From assembly GCA_011322625.1 (NCBI GenBank), contig DRMH01000132.1:1-40682 (forward strand): 40,682 nucleotides of DNA, read 5' to 3'. The notes under the pieces are model-generated. The model did no database searches, was not told the DNA's origin, and saw only the letters and a program-made list of their open reading frames with translations. Below are positions 7,881 to 17,600 of this stretch, in pieces. This DNA comes from Thermosulfurimonas dismutans. GTDB taxonomy: Bacteria; Desulfobacterota; Thermodesulfobacteria; Thermodesulfobacteriales; Thermodesulfobacteriaceae. Numbering within the stretch: position 1 is the first letter of the stretch; each line of letters begins with the position of its first letter. Both the position numbers and the translations under genes were made by a program.

Positions 7881-8656
7881 GGGTGCTCTTTCTCGGGGAT
7901 ATCGTGGGGAACCCCGGACGGCGGGCCGTGCGCACCTTTCTGCCGGGGTTACGGCAGGAATATCAGCCGGACTTTATCCTGGCCAACGCGGAAAATGCCG
8001 CCGGGGGGTACGGTCTTACGGAAAAGATCGCCCAGGAACTCTTCTCTCTGGGGCTGGATCTCCTGACCTCCGGAAACCATATCTGGAAGCGGGAGTTCCT
8101 GCCCTATCTCTCCCGGGCGGAGAGGGTCTTGCGCCCGGCTAACTACCCGGAAGGAGCCCCGGGGCGGGGATGGGCAATCCTGGAAAAGGAGGGCCGGAAA
8201 CTGGGGATAGTGAACCTGGAGGGGCGGGTTTTCATGCGGCCCCTTCGCTGTCCCTTTCGTACCGGGGAGGAACTGGCCCGGCAACTCCGGCAGGAGACTC
8301 CCTGTATCCTGGTGGATTTTCATGCCGAGGCCACCTCGGAGAAGATCGCCCTCTCCTGGTATCTGGACGGAAAGGTTTCGGCCCTGATCGGGACCCATAC
8401 CCATGTGCAGACCGCCGATGAACGGATCCTTCCCGGGGGCACGGCCTATCTCTCGGATGCCGGGATGTGCGGACTGCGGGACGGGGTGATCGGTATGCAT
8501 CGGGACCAGGCCCTGGAGATGTACCTTACCCAGGTTCCGCGCAAACTCGAGGTGCCCAAGAAAGGGCCGGTCAAGGTGGAGGGGGTATTTCTGGAACTGG
8601 ATCCGGCCACGGGGCGTGCGTTGAGGATTGAGACCTTCCGCCGCCAGGAGGATTGA
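7877..8656 (+). CDS. ymdB: YmdB-family metallophosphoesterase
   Basis: 259 residues of the TIGR00282 family, which includes 2',3'-cyclic-nucleotide phosphodiesterases that affect RNA turnover and development in Bacillus. Dinuclear metal-site motifs appear in order: [52 protein letters not shown] and SDAGMCG. It overlaps rny by four bases (ATGA). The neighbour and family link it to RNA processing; the physiological substrate here is unknown. Confidence 0.93.
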   Translation: MRVLFLGDIVGNPGRRAVRTFLPGLRQEYQPDFILANAENAAGGYGLTEKIAQELFSLGLDLLTSGNHIWKREFLPYLSRAERVLRPANYPEGAPGRGWAILEKEGRKLGIVNLEGRVFMRPLRCPFRTGEELARQLRQETPCILVDFHAEATSEKIALSWYLDGKVSALIGTHTHVQTADERILPGGTAYLSDAGMCGLRDGVIGMHRDQALEMYLTQVPRKLEVPKKGPVKVEGVFLELDPATGRALRIETFRRQED

Positions 8657-9264
8657 TGCTGGTTCTGGTGCCCACGGAACAGGAAGCGGCGCCCCTGCGG
8701 GAGGCGTTTCCGGCGCTGGAGGTCATCGGAGTGGGCCCGGTGGAGGCGGCCCTCCGCACCTCCGAGATATTGAGGGAACGGCAGCCCTCGTTGATCCTGC
8801 TCTGCGGCCTGGCCGGGGCCTATCCGGCCACCTCCCTTTCCCCCGGGGATCTGGTCCTGGCCACCGAGGAGATCTTCGGGGACCTGGGGTTGTGTTTTCC
8901 GATGCCTCCGGGGTTTGCGCCGCCGGTGGAGTTTCGGGTCTCCCTGCGCGGTCCCTGGCTGGAAAAGATCCAGGCCTGTCTTTCCGAGGAAGGCCTGGAG
9001 GCGGCTTACGGTCCGCTGGTTACGGTATGCTGCACCTCGCGCGATCCGGAGCGGGCCCGTCTCCTCGGGCATCGCTATGCGGCTCTGGCCGAGAACATGG
9101 AGGGGTTTGCCGTGGCCCGGGCGGCCCGAAAGGCCGGGGTTCCCCTGGTGGAACTACGGGCCGTGAGTAACCTTCTGGAAAATCCGGAGGCCCCCTGGGA
9201 TACCCGGAAGGCCCTTCAGACCCTGCAGGAGGCCCTGCGTTGTCTGGCCCGCGTCTTCACTTAG
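8656..9264 (+). CDS. mqnB: Futalosine hydrolase
   Basis: About 202 residues, with ATG at 8656 sharing one base with the ymdB stop and AGGAGG four bases upstream; the TTG at 8653 is less likely. A nucleoside-phosphorylase fold: GVGPVEAAL near the N-terminus, LCGLAGAYP, and the late ENMEGFAVARAA motif that carries the purine/ribose contacts. It removes hypoxanthine from futalosine to give dehypoxanthinylfutalosine in the alternative menaquinone route. The following mqnD supports this over MTA/SAH nucleosidase. Confidence 0.88.
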   Translation: MLVLVPTEQEAAPLREAFPALEVIGVGPVEAALRTSEILRERQPSLILLCGLAGAYPATSLSPGDLVLATEEIFGDLGLCFPMPPGFAPPVEFRVSLRGPWLEKIQACLSEEGLEAAYGPLVTVCCTSRDPERARLLGHRYAALAENMEGFAVARAARKAGVPLVELRAVSNLLENPEAPWDTRKALQTLQEALRCLARVFT

Positions 9265-10061
9265 CCATTTCACCCTGTCCGAACGACACCTTCCTCTTCG
9301 GGCCTCTGGCTCTGGGATGGATAGCCCTGCCCTTTGAGCCGGTGTTTCGCTTTGAGGATATAGAGAACCTCAATCGTCTGGCCCTGGCCGGTACGGTTCC
9401 GGTGATCAAGGTTTCCTTCGCCCTCCTAGCGGAGGTGTTTCCCCGGTATCGCGTCTTTCCGGTGGGGGCGGCCCTGGGTCGGGGGTGCGGCCCCATTCTG
9501 GTGGCCCGCGGACCCCTTGCCCGGGAGGAGGTCCCCGGGGTCCGGGTGCTCCTGCCCGGCGAACACACCACGGCGCATCTTCTCTTCCGGCTGGCCTTTC
9601 CGGAGGCCCGGAAAAAGGAGTTCTGTCTCTATTCTCAGATTATTCCCCGCCTTCTTTCCGGTGAGGCCGAAGCCGGGGTGCTCATTCACGAGGAACGTTT
9701 CTCCTTTCGGGAAAAGGGCCTCTATCCGGTGCTGGATCTGGGAGAATGGTGGGAGAAGGAAACCGGTCTGCCCCTTCCTCTGGGGGGGATTTTCGTGCGG
9801 GAGGACCTGCCCCGGGAATGGGGGCAGGTCCTGCTCGCGGCCCTGCGCAAGGCCTTTTTCCAGGCCCGGGCCCGCTTTGAGGACCTCCTGCCCTTCATCC
9901 GGCGCTATGCCCAGGATCTTTCCCGGGAGGTGATCGAGACCCACCTGCGTACCTATGTAAACGAATACACCCTGGATCTGGGAGAGGAGGGGCGCCGGGC
10001 CATCCACGAACTGGCCCGCAGAACCGGGGTTTCTCCGGGGCCGGAACTTTTCTGGGGGTGA
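9240..10061 (+). CDS. mqnD: 1,4-dihydroxy-6-naphthoate synthase
   Basis: 273 residues. MqnD converts cyclic dehypoxanthinylfutalosine to 1,4-dihydroxy-6-naphthoate in the futalosine menaquinone pathway. The family N-terminus is clear: LAISPCPNDTFLF, followed by EDIENLNRLA and IKVSF. The start is a TTG at 9240, inside mqnB, with AGGAGG seven bases upstream, also inside mqnB, giving a 25-base overlap. No ATG, GTG or other TTG exists before the conserved SPCPND. Its stop precedes the tolQ ATG by five bases. Confidence 0.92.
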   Translation: MSGPRLHLAISPCPNDTFLFGPLALGWIALPFEPVFRFEDIENLNRLALAGTVPVIKVSFALLAEVFPRYRVFPVGAALGRGCGPILVARGPLAREEVPGVRVLLPGEHTTAHLLFRLAFPEARKKEFCLYSQIIPRLLSGEAEAGVLIHEERFSFREKGLYPVLDLGEWWEKETGLPLPLGGIFVREDLPREWGQVLLAALRKAFFQARARFEDLLPFIRRYAQDLSREVIETHLRTYVNEYTLDLGEEGRRAIHELARRTGVSPGPELFWG

Positions 10062-10066
10062 AGTCC

Positions 10067-10756
10067 ATGAAGGTTTGGTATCTCCTGGCGAATCTGGGCC
10101 TGATGGGAAAGATCACCCTTTTGATCCTTTTTCTGCTCTCGGTCTTCACCTGGGCGGTGATTCTCGCCAAATGGAAGGCCGTGCGCGAGGTCCGTCGGGG
10201 GCTTTCCGCCCTGGAGGAGGCCTTCCGCCGGGACGAGGTGCGGTTTTCCTCCCTTCTGGAGGAGATCCCGGCCGGACTCTTTCGGGAGATCATCACCGAC
10301 TATCTCCGGGTCTATCAGCGTCTGAAAAAGGACTTTCTGCCTCCCCGGAGCCCGGAATTGCGGGGGACCTGGTATGCCGGGCTCCGGGAGGTGCTTCTCA
10401 CGGAATGGGCCTATCTGCGGGAGAAACGCACCCGGGATTTTCCGAGTTACCTGGGTTTCCTGGCCACGGTGGGGAATACCGCCCCGTTTATCGGGCTTTT
10501 CGGTACGGTCTGGGGGATCATGGCCGCCTTTCACCAGATCGGGCTTAAGGGGAGCGCAAGTCTGGCCACCGTGGCTCCGGGGATCGCCGAGGCCCTGATA
10601 GCCACGGCCATGGGGCTCTTTGCGGCCATCCCCGCGGTGGTGGCCTATAACTATTTTCACCGGGCGGGAGAGGCCTTTCTGGAAGACCTCTCCCGGGTGG
10701 AAAGGAAACTTCTGGCCCTGTGTCTGCGGGACCTCCTGCGGGAGGTGCTGGATTAA
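10067..10756 (+). CDS. tolQ: TolQ/ExbB/MotA-family proton-channel protein
   Basis: About 229 residues from the ATG at 10067, eight bases after GGGGG. Three membrane helices are visible: near residues 11-30 (ITLLILFLLSVFTWAVILA), about 130-155 (TVGNTAPFIGLFGTVWGIM) and about 170-195 (ALIATAMGLFAAIPAVVAYN). The last two form the proton-path core of the family. The protein energises an outer-membrane or flagellar partner. No tolR/exbD gene follows; the next gene is convergent ferritin and the two stop codons overlap. TolQ versus ExbB cannot be settled without the missing partner. Confidence 0.82.
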   Translation: MKVWYLLANLGLMGKITLLILFLLSVFTWAVILAKWKAVREVRRGLSALEEAFRRDEVRFSSLLEEIPAGLFREIITDYLRVYQRLKKDFLPPRSPELRGTWYAGLREVLLTEWAYLREKRTRDFPSYLGFLATVGNTAPFIGLFGTVWGIMAAFHQIGLKGSASLATVAPGIAEALIATAMGLFAAIPAVVAYNYFHRAGEAFLEDLSRVERKLLALCLRDLLREVLD

Positions 10757-11271
10757 GCCTCCTGGGCCATGAGGTTGAGGTCCAGGGGCCGGGCGGCCAG
10801 CTCCCGATCCAGATGGAAGAGCCCCTGCGGGGAATCCTTAACCAGCTTCATCTGGTTGACCAGGCGCCCGAAGGAATCCTCTTCCTCCACCTGTTCGGAT
10901 ACGAACCACTGAAGGAAGATCTCGGTGGCGTGGTCTCCCTCCTCCTTGGCGGCGGACATGAGGGCGTTGATCCGCCGGCTGACCTCCTGCTCATGGTTCA
11001 GGGCGTATTCCAGACAGGCCAGCGGTGAATCCCAGTCCTCCGGGGGCATGGGGATCTCCTGAAGACGCACCCTTCCCCCGCGTTCATGCACGAACCGGTA
11101 GAACTTCATGGCGTGCATGGTCTCTTCGGCGGCCTGGGCCTTCATCCAGTGGGAAAAGCCCTCCAGCCCCAGATTTTCGAAGTAAGCGGCCATGGAAAGG
11201 TAGAGATAGGCGGAATAAAATTCCCACTTGATCTGCTCGTTGAGTGCGGCCTCCATCTTTTCGGAAAGCAT
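10753..11271 (-). CDS. ftnA: Ferritin
   Basis: 172 residues, using the ATG at 11271 (MLSEKMEAALNEQ), six bases after AAGGAGG; the TTG at 11277 overlaps that site. It is a bacterial non-haem ferritin that oxidises and stores iron. The ferroxidase ligands are visible in sequence order: Glu in QIKWEFYSAYLYLSM, Glu and His in AAEETMHAMKFY, Glu in YALNHEQEVS and Gln in LQWFVSEQVEEE. It is convergent with tolQ (stops overlap) and lies downstream of the chemoreceptor gene, separated by a terminator. Confidence 0.93.
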   Translation of the reverse strand: MLSEKMEAALNEQIKWEFYSAYLYLSMAAYFENLGLEGFSHWMKAQAAEETMHAMKFYRFVHERGGRVRLQEIPMPPEDWDSPLACLEYALNHEQEVSRRINALMSAAKEEGDHATEIFLQWFVSEQVEEEDSFGRLVNQMKLVKDSPQGLFHLDRELAARPLDLNLMAQEA

Positions 11272-11303
11272 AAGCAACCTCCTTTTCGGAACTCCTGGTA
11301 ATG

Positions 11304-11332
11304 TTTATGGCATACTTTCCCGCTTCCGGCAA
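11304..11332 (-). promoter_or_regulatory. Candidate ferritin promoter
   Basis: On the minus strand TTGCCG (11332-11327), a 17-base spacer and CATAAA (11309-11304). Each box matches the sigma-70 consensus at four positions. It lies between the terminator and the ferritin ribosome site. I see no clear Fur box. Confidence 0.35.
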
Positions 11333-11340
11333 TCTCGTGT

Positions 11341-11374
11341 AAAACCCCCGGGCTCCGAGCGCTCGCGGGGTTTT
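11341..11374 (-). terminator. Rho-independent terminator after the chemoreceptor gene
   Basis: AAAACCCC (11341-11348) pairs with GGGGTTTT (11367-11374); the interior contains the palindrome CGAGCGCTCG. On the minus strand the stem ends in TTTT. It overlaps the chemoreceptor stop codon and separates it from ferritin. The symmetry could let it act in both directions. Confidence 0.5.
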
Positions 11375-12935
11375 ATACCCGGAACTGGGCGGCCAGGGAG
11401 GCCAGTTCCTGGGAGAGTCTGGAGAGGGTTTGAGCCTGTTCCAGGTTGCGGCGGGCGCTATCCAGGGCCTGGATGGCGGCCTCGAAGGCTTCCCGGGCCT
11501 CTTGGGAAAGGGTCTGGGCACTGCCCCGGGTGGCCTCCACCTGCTCGGCAATCTGGGCGATCACCGCGGTCTGTTCCTCTATGGCCGCGGCTATGGCCGA
11601 AGCGATCTGGTTGATCTCCTCGATGACCCTCACGATCTCGTCCGTGGCCTGGACCGCCTGGGAGGCCTCGGCCTGCATGGCTCGCACCTTTTCCGTGATC
11701 TCCCCGGTGGCCTCGGCGGTCTGACGGGCCAGTTCCTTGACCTCGTTGGCCACTACGGCGAACCCCTTCCCGGCCTCCCCGGCCCGGGCCGCCTCGATGG
11801 TGGCATTGAGCGCCAGGAACTTGGTCTGCTCCGCCACCCCGGTGATGAGCTGGATCACGGATTCGATCTCCCGGGAGACCTCGCCCACTTTGTGGATGAT
11901 CCCCTGAGCTAGACGGGCCTTTTCCACGGCCTCGCTGGTGATGGTGTTGGCCTTGGTGGTGTTCTGGCTGATCTCCTGGATGGCCGAGGAGATCTCGTTG
12001 ATGGATCGGGCCTCGGCCTCGGTGTGGGAGAGGATCTCCTCGGCCCCGCGTTTCATATCCTCGGCCCGGGCCTTGGTATGTTCATTAACGGAAATGCCCG
12101 CCTCGGCCGAGCTTTTCATCTCCCGGGCGTCGGCCTCCAGCCGGGCCGAGACCTCGCGCAGCTTTTCGATTACCGGACGGAGATCCTGAATGACCCGGTT
12201 GAGCTTGGTGAGCATCACCGCGATCTCGTCCCGGCCCCGTACCCGGGCCTGAAAGGTGAAATCTCCCCGGGCCATGGAGTCCAGGGCCTCGTCCAGGGTG
12301 GCAAAACCCTGGCGAAGCTTGCGATGCAGATAAAGGGCAAAGACCACCAGCGTAAGCAGGGTCAACAGGGTGAAAACCAACTGCACAATATGGACCAGAC
12401 GTAGCTTCCGCTCGGCTTCCACCTCAAAAACGTCCAGCAGCTTCTGAATGGATTCTATTTCCCGATCCAGAAAACGGTAAATGCCCTTGGTGAGGGGACT
12501 CACCTCCCCGTTATAGAGATCCAGAAGGGTGTCCCGCAGTTCGTCTTCGTCCTCCCATTGATCCGCCCGGGCCAGTATGCCCAGGACCTTGTCGGAGACC
12601 CTTTTCATTTGAAGATATTTCTGCTGAAGCTGCCGGACAAAGACCCGCTCCTTTTCGTCGTGAGGGGTCAGATCCTGGATATCGGCCTCGAGTTTTTTGG
12701 TGGAAAAGATGAAAGGGGAGAGATTGAACATCCCGGAGAGGATGTTCACCTTCCAGCGGGTGAACTGGTACTTAATGTCCTGAAGATCGCTTAGATCGTC
12801 CACATATTCCTGACGTTTGAGGGAGGTTTGATCGTAGGAACGTTTGGCCCAGAAAAAGACCCCCAGGGAAACCAGGTTCAGCGCCACGATAAGCGTAAAG
12901 ACCAGCCCCATCCGCGCCACCAGCCCGAACCGCAT
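11373..12935 (-). CDS. Methyl-accepting chemotaxis protein
   Basis: 520 residues from the ATG at 12935 (MRFGLVARM), preceded by GGAGGAG; the TTG at 12953 would put the ribosome site inside the protein. A first membrane helix (about 5-27) and a second (about 182-203) bracket a 150-residue helical periplasmic sensor rich in charged residues, probably a four-helix bundle. A HAMP segment follows, then a cytoplasmic signalling coiled coil with the conserved hairpin [20 protein letters not shown] and [12 protein letters not shown]. No CheR-binding pentapeptide is at the C-terminus. The ligand is unknown. No che genes are nearby. Confidence 0.93.
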   Translation of the reverse strand: MRFGLVARMGLVFTLIVALNLVSLGVFFWAKRSYDQTSLKRQEYVDDLSDLQDIKYQFTRWKVNILSGMFNLSPFIFSTKKLEADIQDLTPHDEKERVFVRQLQQKYLQMKRVSDKVLGILARADQWEDEDELRDTLLDLYNGEVSPLTKGIYRFLDREIESIQKLLDVFEVEAERKLRLVHIVQLVFTLLTLLTLVVFALYLHRKLRQGFATLDEALDSMARGDFTFQARVRGRDEIAVMLTKLNRVIQDLRPVIEKLREVSARLEADAREMKSSAEAGISVNEHTKARAEDMKRGAEEILSHTEAEARSINEISSAIQEISQNTTKANTITSEAVEKARLAQGIIHKVGEVSREIESVIQLITGVAEQTKFLALNATIEAARAGEAGKGFAVVANEVKELARQTAEATGEITEKVRAMQAEASQAVQATDEIVRVIEEINQIASAIAAAIEEQTAVIAQIAEQVEATRGSAQTLSQEAREAFEAAIQALDSARRNLEQAQTLSRLSQELASLAAQFRV

Positions 12936-12962
12936 CTTTTCCTCCTCCGGCAATGATTTGAA

Positions 12963-12991
12963 AAGATATCAAAGGTGAAGAAAAAGGTCAA
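12963..12991 (-). promoter_or_regulatory. Sigma-70-like promoter of the chemoreceptor gene
   Basis: On the minus strand TTGACC (12991-12986), 17 bases, then TATCTT (12968-12963). Transcription would start about 20 bases before the ATG at 12935, leaving room for GGAGGAG. A short palindrome AAAATTGATTTT lies just upstream of the -35 and could be an operator. The sigma-28 pattern seen for some chemotaxis genes is not evident. Confidence 0.55.
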
Positions 12992-13018
12992 AATTGATTT
13001 TCAGTAATAATATGCCGG

Positions 13019-14545
13019 TTAGCGGACAATAACCGCGGTTAACCTATTCCGGCCCTGGGTTTTGGAGTAATAAAGGGCCTTGTCCGCGGCCTCGATGAGA
13101 TCGCGCGGGGTTTTATCCGAGGCGGCGGGAAAGATATTGGCCACCCCCAGGCTTACGGTGATGGAGAATTTCTGGTCTCCGTAAGAGAATTCCTGGCGGG
13201 CCACCTCCTCCCGGATCCTTTCTCCCAGGGTGCTGGCCCCCTGAAGATCCGTCTCCGGGGCGATGATGGCGAATTCCTCCCCGCCGTAGCGGGCGGGGAT
13301 ATCGCTTTTACGGATGTTGTGCTGGATGACCTCGGCCACGCCGCGCAGCACCTGATCCCCCACCAGATGTCCGTAGCGGTCGTTGACCCGTTTGAAATGG
13401 TCCAGATCCAGCAGAATCAGGGAAAGGGACCGGCGATAGCGCCGGGCCCGCTCAAATTCCTCGCGCAGCCTTTCCTGAAAATAGCGATGGTTGTAAAGGC
13501 CGGTGAGGCCGTCGGTGATACTCAGGCGGCGCAGTTTTTCATTGGCCTCCCTGAGACGCCGGGCCAGATCCTCGGCCCGGGCCTTCTCCTCCTTTAGCCG
13601 CTGGAGAATCAGGGCACAGTCCAGACTGGATCGTTCCAGTTCCTCGTAGGCCTCCCGGATCAGCTCGGAATAGGAGGTGAGCCCCCGGGCGGAAAGATCG
13701 AAAAAGGAAAAGACCTCCTGACATTCCCGGGCCATCTGGTCCATAAGCTCCAGGGTCTCTTTTTCCGAAAACCCGAGATACCGGGACAGTTCCTCCTTAA
13801 CCCGGCGATAATGTTCGGTCTGCTGACGGCTGAAATAGACCCCGCTTACCGAAAGGGCCAGATCCAGCAGATAGGCATGTTCCCTGAACTCCGGAGGGGC
13901 ATCCTCCCAGGAATGGTGATACAGAATATCCTGATAGATATGTTCCGGAAGCTCCCAGCTTCGCAGGACCCAGGCCCCCACCGGGGCATGGTGAAACCCC
14001 AGTAACTCCCCCTCCACCTGGTGCAAAGGACGCGAGGCCACCTCCTTTTCCTCCAAGACCCGGAGATATTCTCCCCGCAGGAGCACGTAAAGGATGAGCA
14101 CGCCGAGGTCAGCCAGAAGCCCGGCGGAGAAGAGATGATCTTCCTCCATCTTTTTGGTGCGGGCCAGAAGCCGGGCCGCAAGGGCCGTGGCCACCGCCCT
14201 TTTCCAGAAAAGATCCAGATCGAAGAGCCCCTCCGGTGGAGCAGGGTTTCGGAAGGCCCGGGCCACCACAAAAGAAAGGGCCAGATTCTTGATCACCTCC
14301 GTCCCCAGAAGGGATATGGCCACCTCCAGCGAGGTGATGGGGTCCCCGGCATGGTAAAGAGGAGAATTGGCTAACCCCAGAATACGGGCCGAAAGCCCCG
14401 GATCCAGACGAACCGTCTCCGCCAGGGCCTGGTAGTCTTCATATTTAACCGCCTGGATCAAACGCGGGATGAGAGCCGGCGGGGAGGGCAGGGAGAGTTC
14501 CCGATCCCTGAGGAAGGCCTCTACACGTTTGAGTTCTTCCTTCAC
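13019..14545 (-). CDS. HDOD-GGDEF diguanylate cyclase
   Basis: 508 residues. An HDOD domain (about 15-215: LPSPPALIPRLIQAV, LARILGLANSPLY-like core, GLLADLGVLILY) is followed by a helical linker and coiled coil, then a GGDEF domain (about 340-505). The active-site motif RYGGEEF is intact at about 421-425 and an inhibitory RxxD site (RKSD) lies five residues before it, so it probably makes c-di-GMP with product feedback. The linker starts SITDGLTGLYNHRYF, the usual GGDEF entry. The start is GTG with no strong ribosome site. It is divergent from uvrA with 66 bases between; I see no clear promoter for either gene there. Confidence 0.92.
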   Translation of the reverse strand: MKEELKRVEAFLRDRELSLPSPPALIPRLIQAVKYEDYQALAETVRLDPGLSARILGLANSPLYHAGDPITSLEVAISLLGTEVIKNLALSFVVARAFRNPAPPEGLFDLDLFWKRAVATALAARLLARTKKMEEDHLFSAGLLADLGVLILYVLLRGEYLRVLEEKEVASRPLHQVEGELLGFHHAPVGAWVLRSWELPEHIYQDILYHHSWEDAPPEFREHAYLLDLALSVSGVYFSRQQTEHYRRVKEELSRYLGFSEKETLELMDQMARECQEVFSFFDLSARGLTSYSELIREAYEELERSSLDCALILQRLKEEKARAEDLARRLREANEKLRRLSITDGLTGLYNHRYFQERLREEFERARRYRRSLSLILLDLDHFKRVNDRYGHLVGDQVLRGVAEVIQHNIRKSDIPARYGGEEFAIIAPETDLQGASTLGERIREEVARQEFSYGDQKFSITVSLGVANIFPAASDKTPRDLIEAADKALYYSKTQGRNRLTAVIVR

Positions 14546-14611
14546 GCGTGCAAAAACCCCAGAATTCTGTATTCTTTAAAACCGCCGGAAAAAACGACCC
14601 CCGACCCGTAT

Positions 14612-17600
14612 ATGCGACATATCCTACTCAAAAATTGCCGCGAACACAACCTCAAGGGTTTTGATCTAAGTTTGGCTCTCTATCGGGTGATCGCGGTCAC
14701 CGGGGTCTCGGGCTCCGGGAAGTCCAGCCTGGTCTTTGACACCCTCTTTGCCGAGGGCCAGAGACGCTACCTTGAAACCTTCTCCACCTATGTGCGCCAG
14801 TACTTCGAACGCCTTCCCCGGCCTAAGGTGGAATCCATCGAGAACATCCCCCCGGCCATCGCCGTCTCCCAGGTGAACCCGGTGAAAAGCTCCCGCTCCA
14901 CCGTGGGGACCCTTTCGGAGATCACCCACTTTGCCAAGATGCTCTGGTTTCGGGCCGCGGAGGCCCGGTGCGCGGGCTGCGGGCGGCCCATCCTTCCCGC
15001 AGATCCCCTTTCCGCGGCTCGGGCCCTCCTCCGGAACCATCCCGGGGAGCCCGCGGTGATCACCGCCCCGGTGCGCGCGGAAAAAGACCCGGAGCTTCTG
15101 CGCCGGGGGCTCCTTCAGGCCGGATACTTCCGGGCCTTTATCGGCGATAGGGTCTGCGATCTTGAGGAGCTTGAGAGCCCTCCCTCCGAGGTGGAGGTGG
15201 TGCTCGACCGGGTGCGGATCACACCGGAGACCCTTTCGCGCGTCTCCGAGGCCCTGGAGAAGGGGCTTTCCATGTCCGGGGAGGTGCGGGTGCATCTTCC
15301 CTACGGAAGGGAGGAACGCTTCGCCTCCGCCGAGCGCTGTCCCTACTGCGGGCTACCCGTCCCCCGGCGCACCCCGAACCTCTTTTCCTTTAACAGCCCG
15401 CTCGGGGCCTGTCCGGAGTGCCGGGGGTTCGGCCGGGTGCTCGACATAGACTGGGATCTCGTGATCCCCGACAAAAGGAAGTCCCTCTCCCGGGGGGCCA
15501 TAAGCGTGCTCGAGATGCCCTTGGCCTGGGAGGTGCGGGAGGATCTTCTTGATTACTGCCGGAAAAAAGGCATCCCCCTTGACCGACCCTGGGAGGAGCT
15601 TCCGGAGGAGGTGAGAAGGAAGATCCTTTTCGGGGACGGGTCCTGGTACGGGGTGAAGGAGCTTTTTGACTGGCTTGAGACCAAGCGCTACAAGGCCCAT
15701 GTGCGCATCCTCCTTTCCCGCTTCCGGGCCTACCGGAGGTGTCCGGCCTGCGGGGGAACGCGTTTCCGCCCCGAGGCCTTAAGGTTTTATCTTTCGGGTT
15801 TAAACCTCGGGGAGTTTTACGCCCTTTCCGTGGATGAGGCCCTGCGTTTCATGGAGGATTATCTTTCGGGCGGTCCGGCTCCGGCCGAGGAACGCCTGGC
15901 CCGCGAGGTCTTCCGGCGCCTTAAGTATCTTTCCGAGGTCGGGCTCCCCTACCTCACCCTGGATCGCCAGAGCCGCACCCTTTCCGGCGGCGAGGTGGCC
16001 CGGGTGCTTCTCACCCGGGCCCTATCCTCGGAGCTTACCGAGACCCTCTATCTCTTTGACGAACCCACCACCGGGCTCCATCCCCGGGACACCGCCCGGG
16101 TGGTGCGTTTCCTGAGGGAACTTTCCGCCCGCGGGAACACCGCGGTGGTGGTGGAACACGACCCGGAGGTCATCCTTTCCGCGGACGAGGTGGTGGACCT
16201 CGGCCCCGGGGCCGGGGAGGCCGGGGGACACCTCCTCTACCAGGGCCCGCCGGAGGAACTCCTCAAAAAGGACACCCCCACCGGAAGGGCCTTAAGGGAG
16301 ATCCCCCGCCGCCCGCAGGCCCTGCCCCGCACGGAGAAAACCTTTAAAGGATTTCTCGTCCTTTCCGGGGCCCGGGAGAACAACCTAAAGGACCTCACGG
16401 TGCGTTTTCCTCACGGGGCCCTTTCCGTGGTCTGCGGGGTCTCGGGCTCCGGGAAGTCCACCCTGGTGGAGCTCTGTCTCTTTCGGGGACTTAAGCGGGC
16501 CCGGGGCGAGAGCACCGAACCCCCCGGTGCCTTCCGGAGCCTTTCCGGACACGAGGTCTTCTCCACCGTGGAGATGCTGGACCAGAGCCCGCTTGCGAGA
16601 ACTCCCCGCGGGAATCTCGCCACCTACCTCCGGGTCTATGACCTTATAAGGCGGCTCCTTGCTTCCTCGCGCGAGGCCAGGCTCCTGGGCCTAACCCCGG
16701 CCCATTTCTCCTTCAACTCCCCGGAGGGAAGGTGTCCGGAGTGCGAGGGCCTGGGCTATCAGGTGGTGGAGATGCAGTTTCTTTCGGACCTCACCTTTCC
16801 CTGTGAGGCCTGCGGGGGCCGGAGGTTTCAGCCCGAGGTCCTTTCCGTCAGCTGGCGGGGAAGGAATGTGGCCGAGATCCTGGATCTCACCGTATCCGAG
16901 GCCCTTGAGTTTTTCCGGGGGCATGCGGAGATCGTAAGGCGGCTTTCTGCCGCCGAAAGGGTGGGGCTTTCCTATCTCCGGCTGGGGCAGCCCCTTTCCA
17001 CCCTTTCCGGCGGCGAGGCCCAGCGGTTAAAGATGGCCCGGGCCTTTGCCCTTCCCGAGGGCGAAAGGGCCCTTCTGATCCTCGATGAACCCACGGTGGG
17101 GCTTCACCTGGCGGACATTGAAAAACTCCTTTCCGCGCTCAGCGAACTTACCCGCCGGGGCCATACGGTGATCGTGGTGGAGCACCATCCGGAGGTCATC
17201 CTTTCTGCGGACTGGGCGGTGGAACTCGGCCCCGAAGGGGGAAGGGAAGGCGGCTATCTCCTCTTTGAGGGCCCGGTCGCCGAACTCCTTAAAAAAGACA
17301 CCCCCACCGGTGAGTGGCTGAAGCGCTACCTTCGCGGAGAGATCCGTCTTTCCGGAAGGCCGAAGGAGGCTCCCCGCCCCAAGCCCCGGCTCATTGAGAT
17401 CCGCGGTGCCCGGCATCACAACCTGAAAAACCTGGATCTTGACCTTCCCCGGGAGAAATTTATCGTGGTCACCGGGGTTTCGGGCTCCGGAAAATCCACC
17501 CTGGCCTTTGACCTTATCTTTGCCGAGGGTCAGAGACGGTACCTTGAAAGCCTTCCGGCCTATCTGCGTCAGTTCGTAAAGCTTTACGAGGAGCCGGAGG

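Noticed and set aside
13015-13034. Small CGGTTA/TAACCG hairpin at the end of the HDOD-GGDEF gene
   Set aside because: Stem is only six pairs and no T-run follows, so a terminator is not supported.
14546-14611. Promoter or SOS box between HDOD-GGDEF and uvrA
   Set aside because: I found no -35/-10 pair at correct spacing and no LexA-like palindrome.
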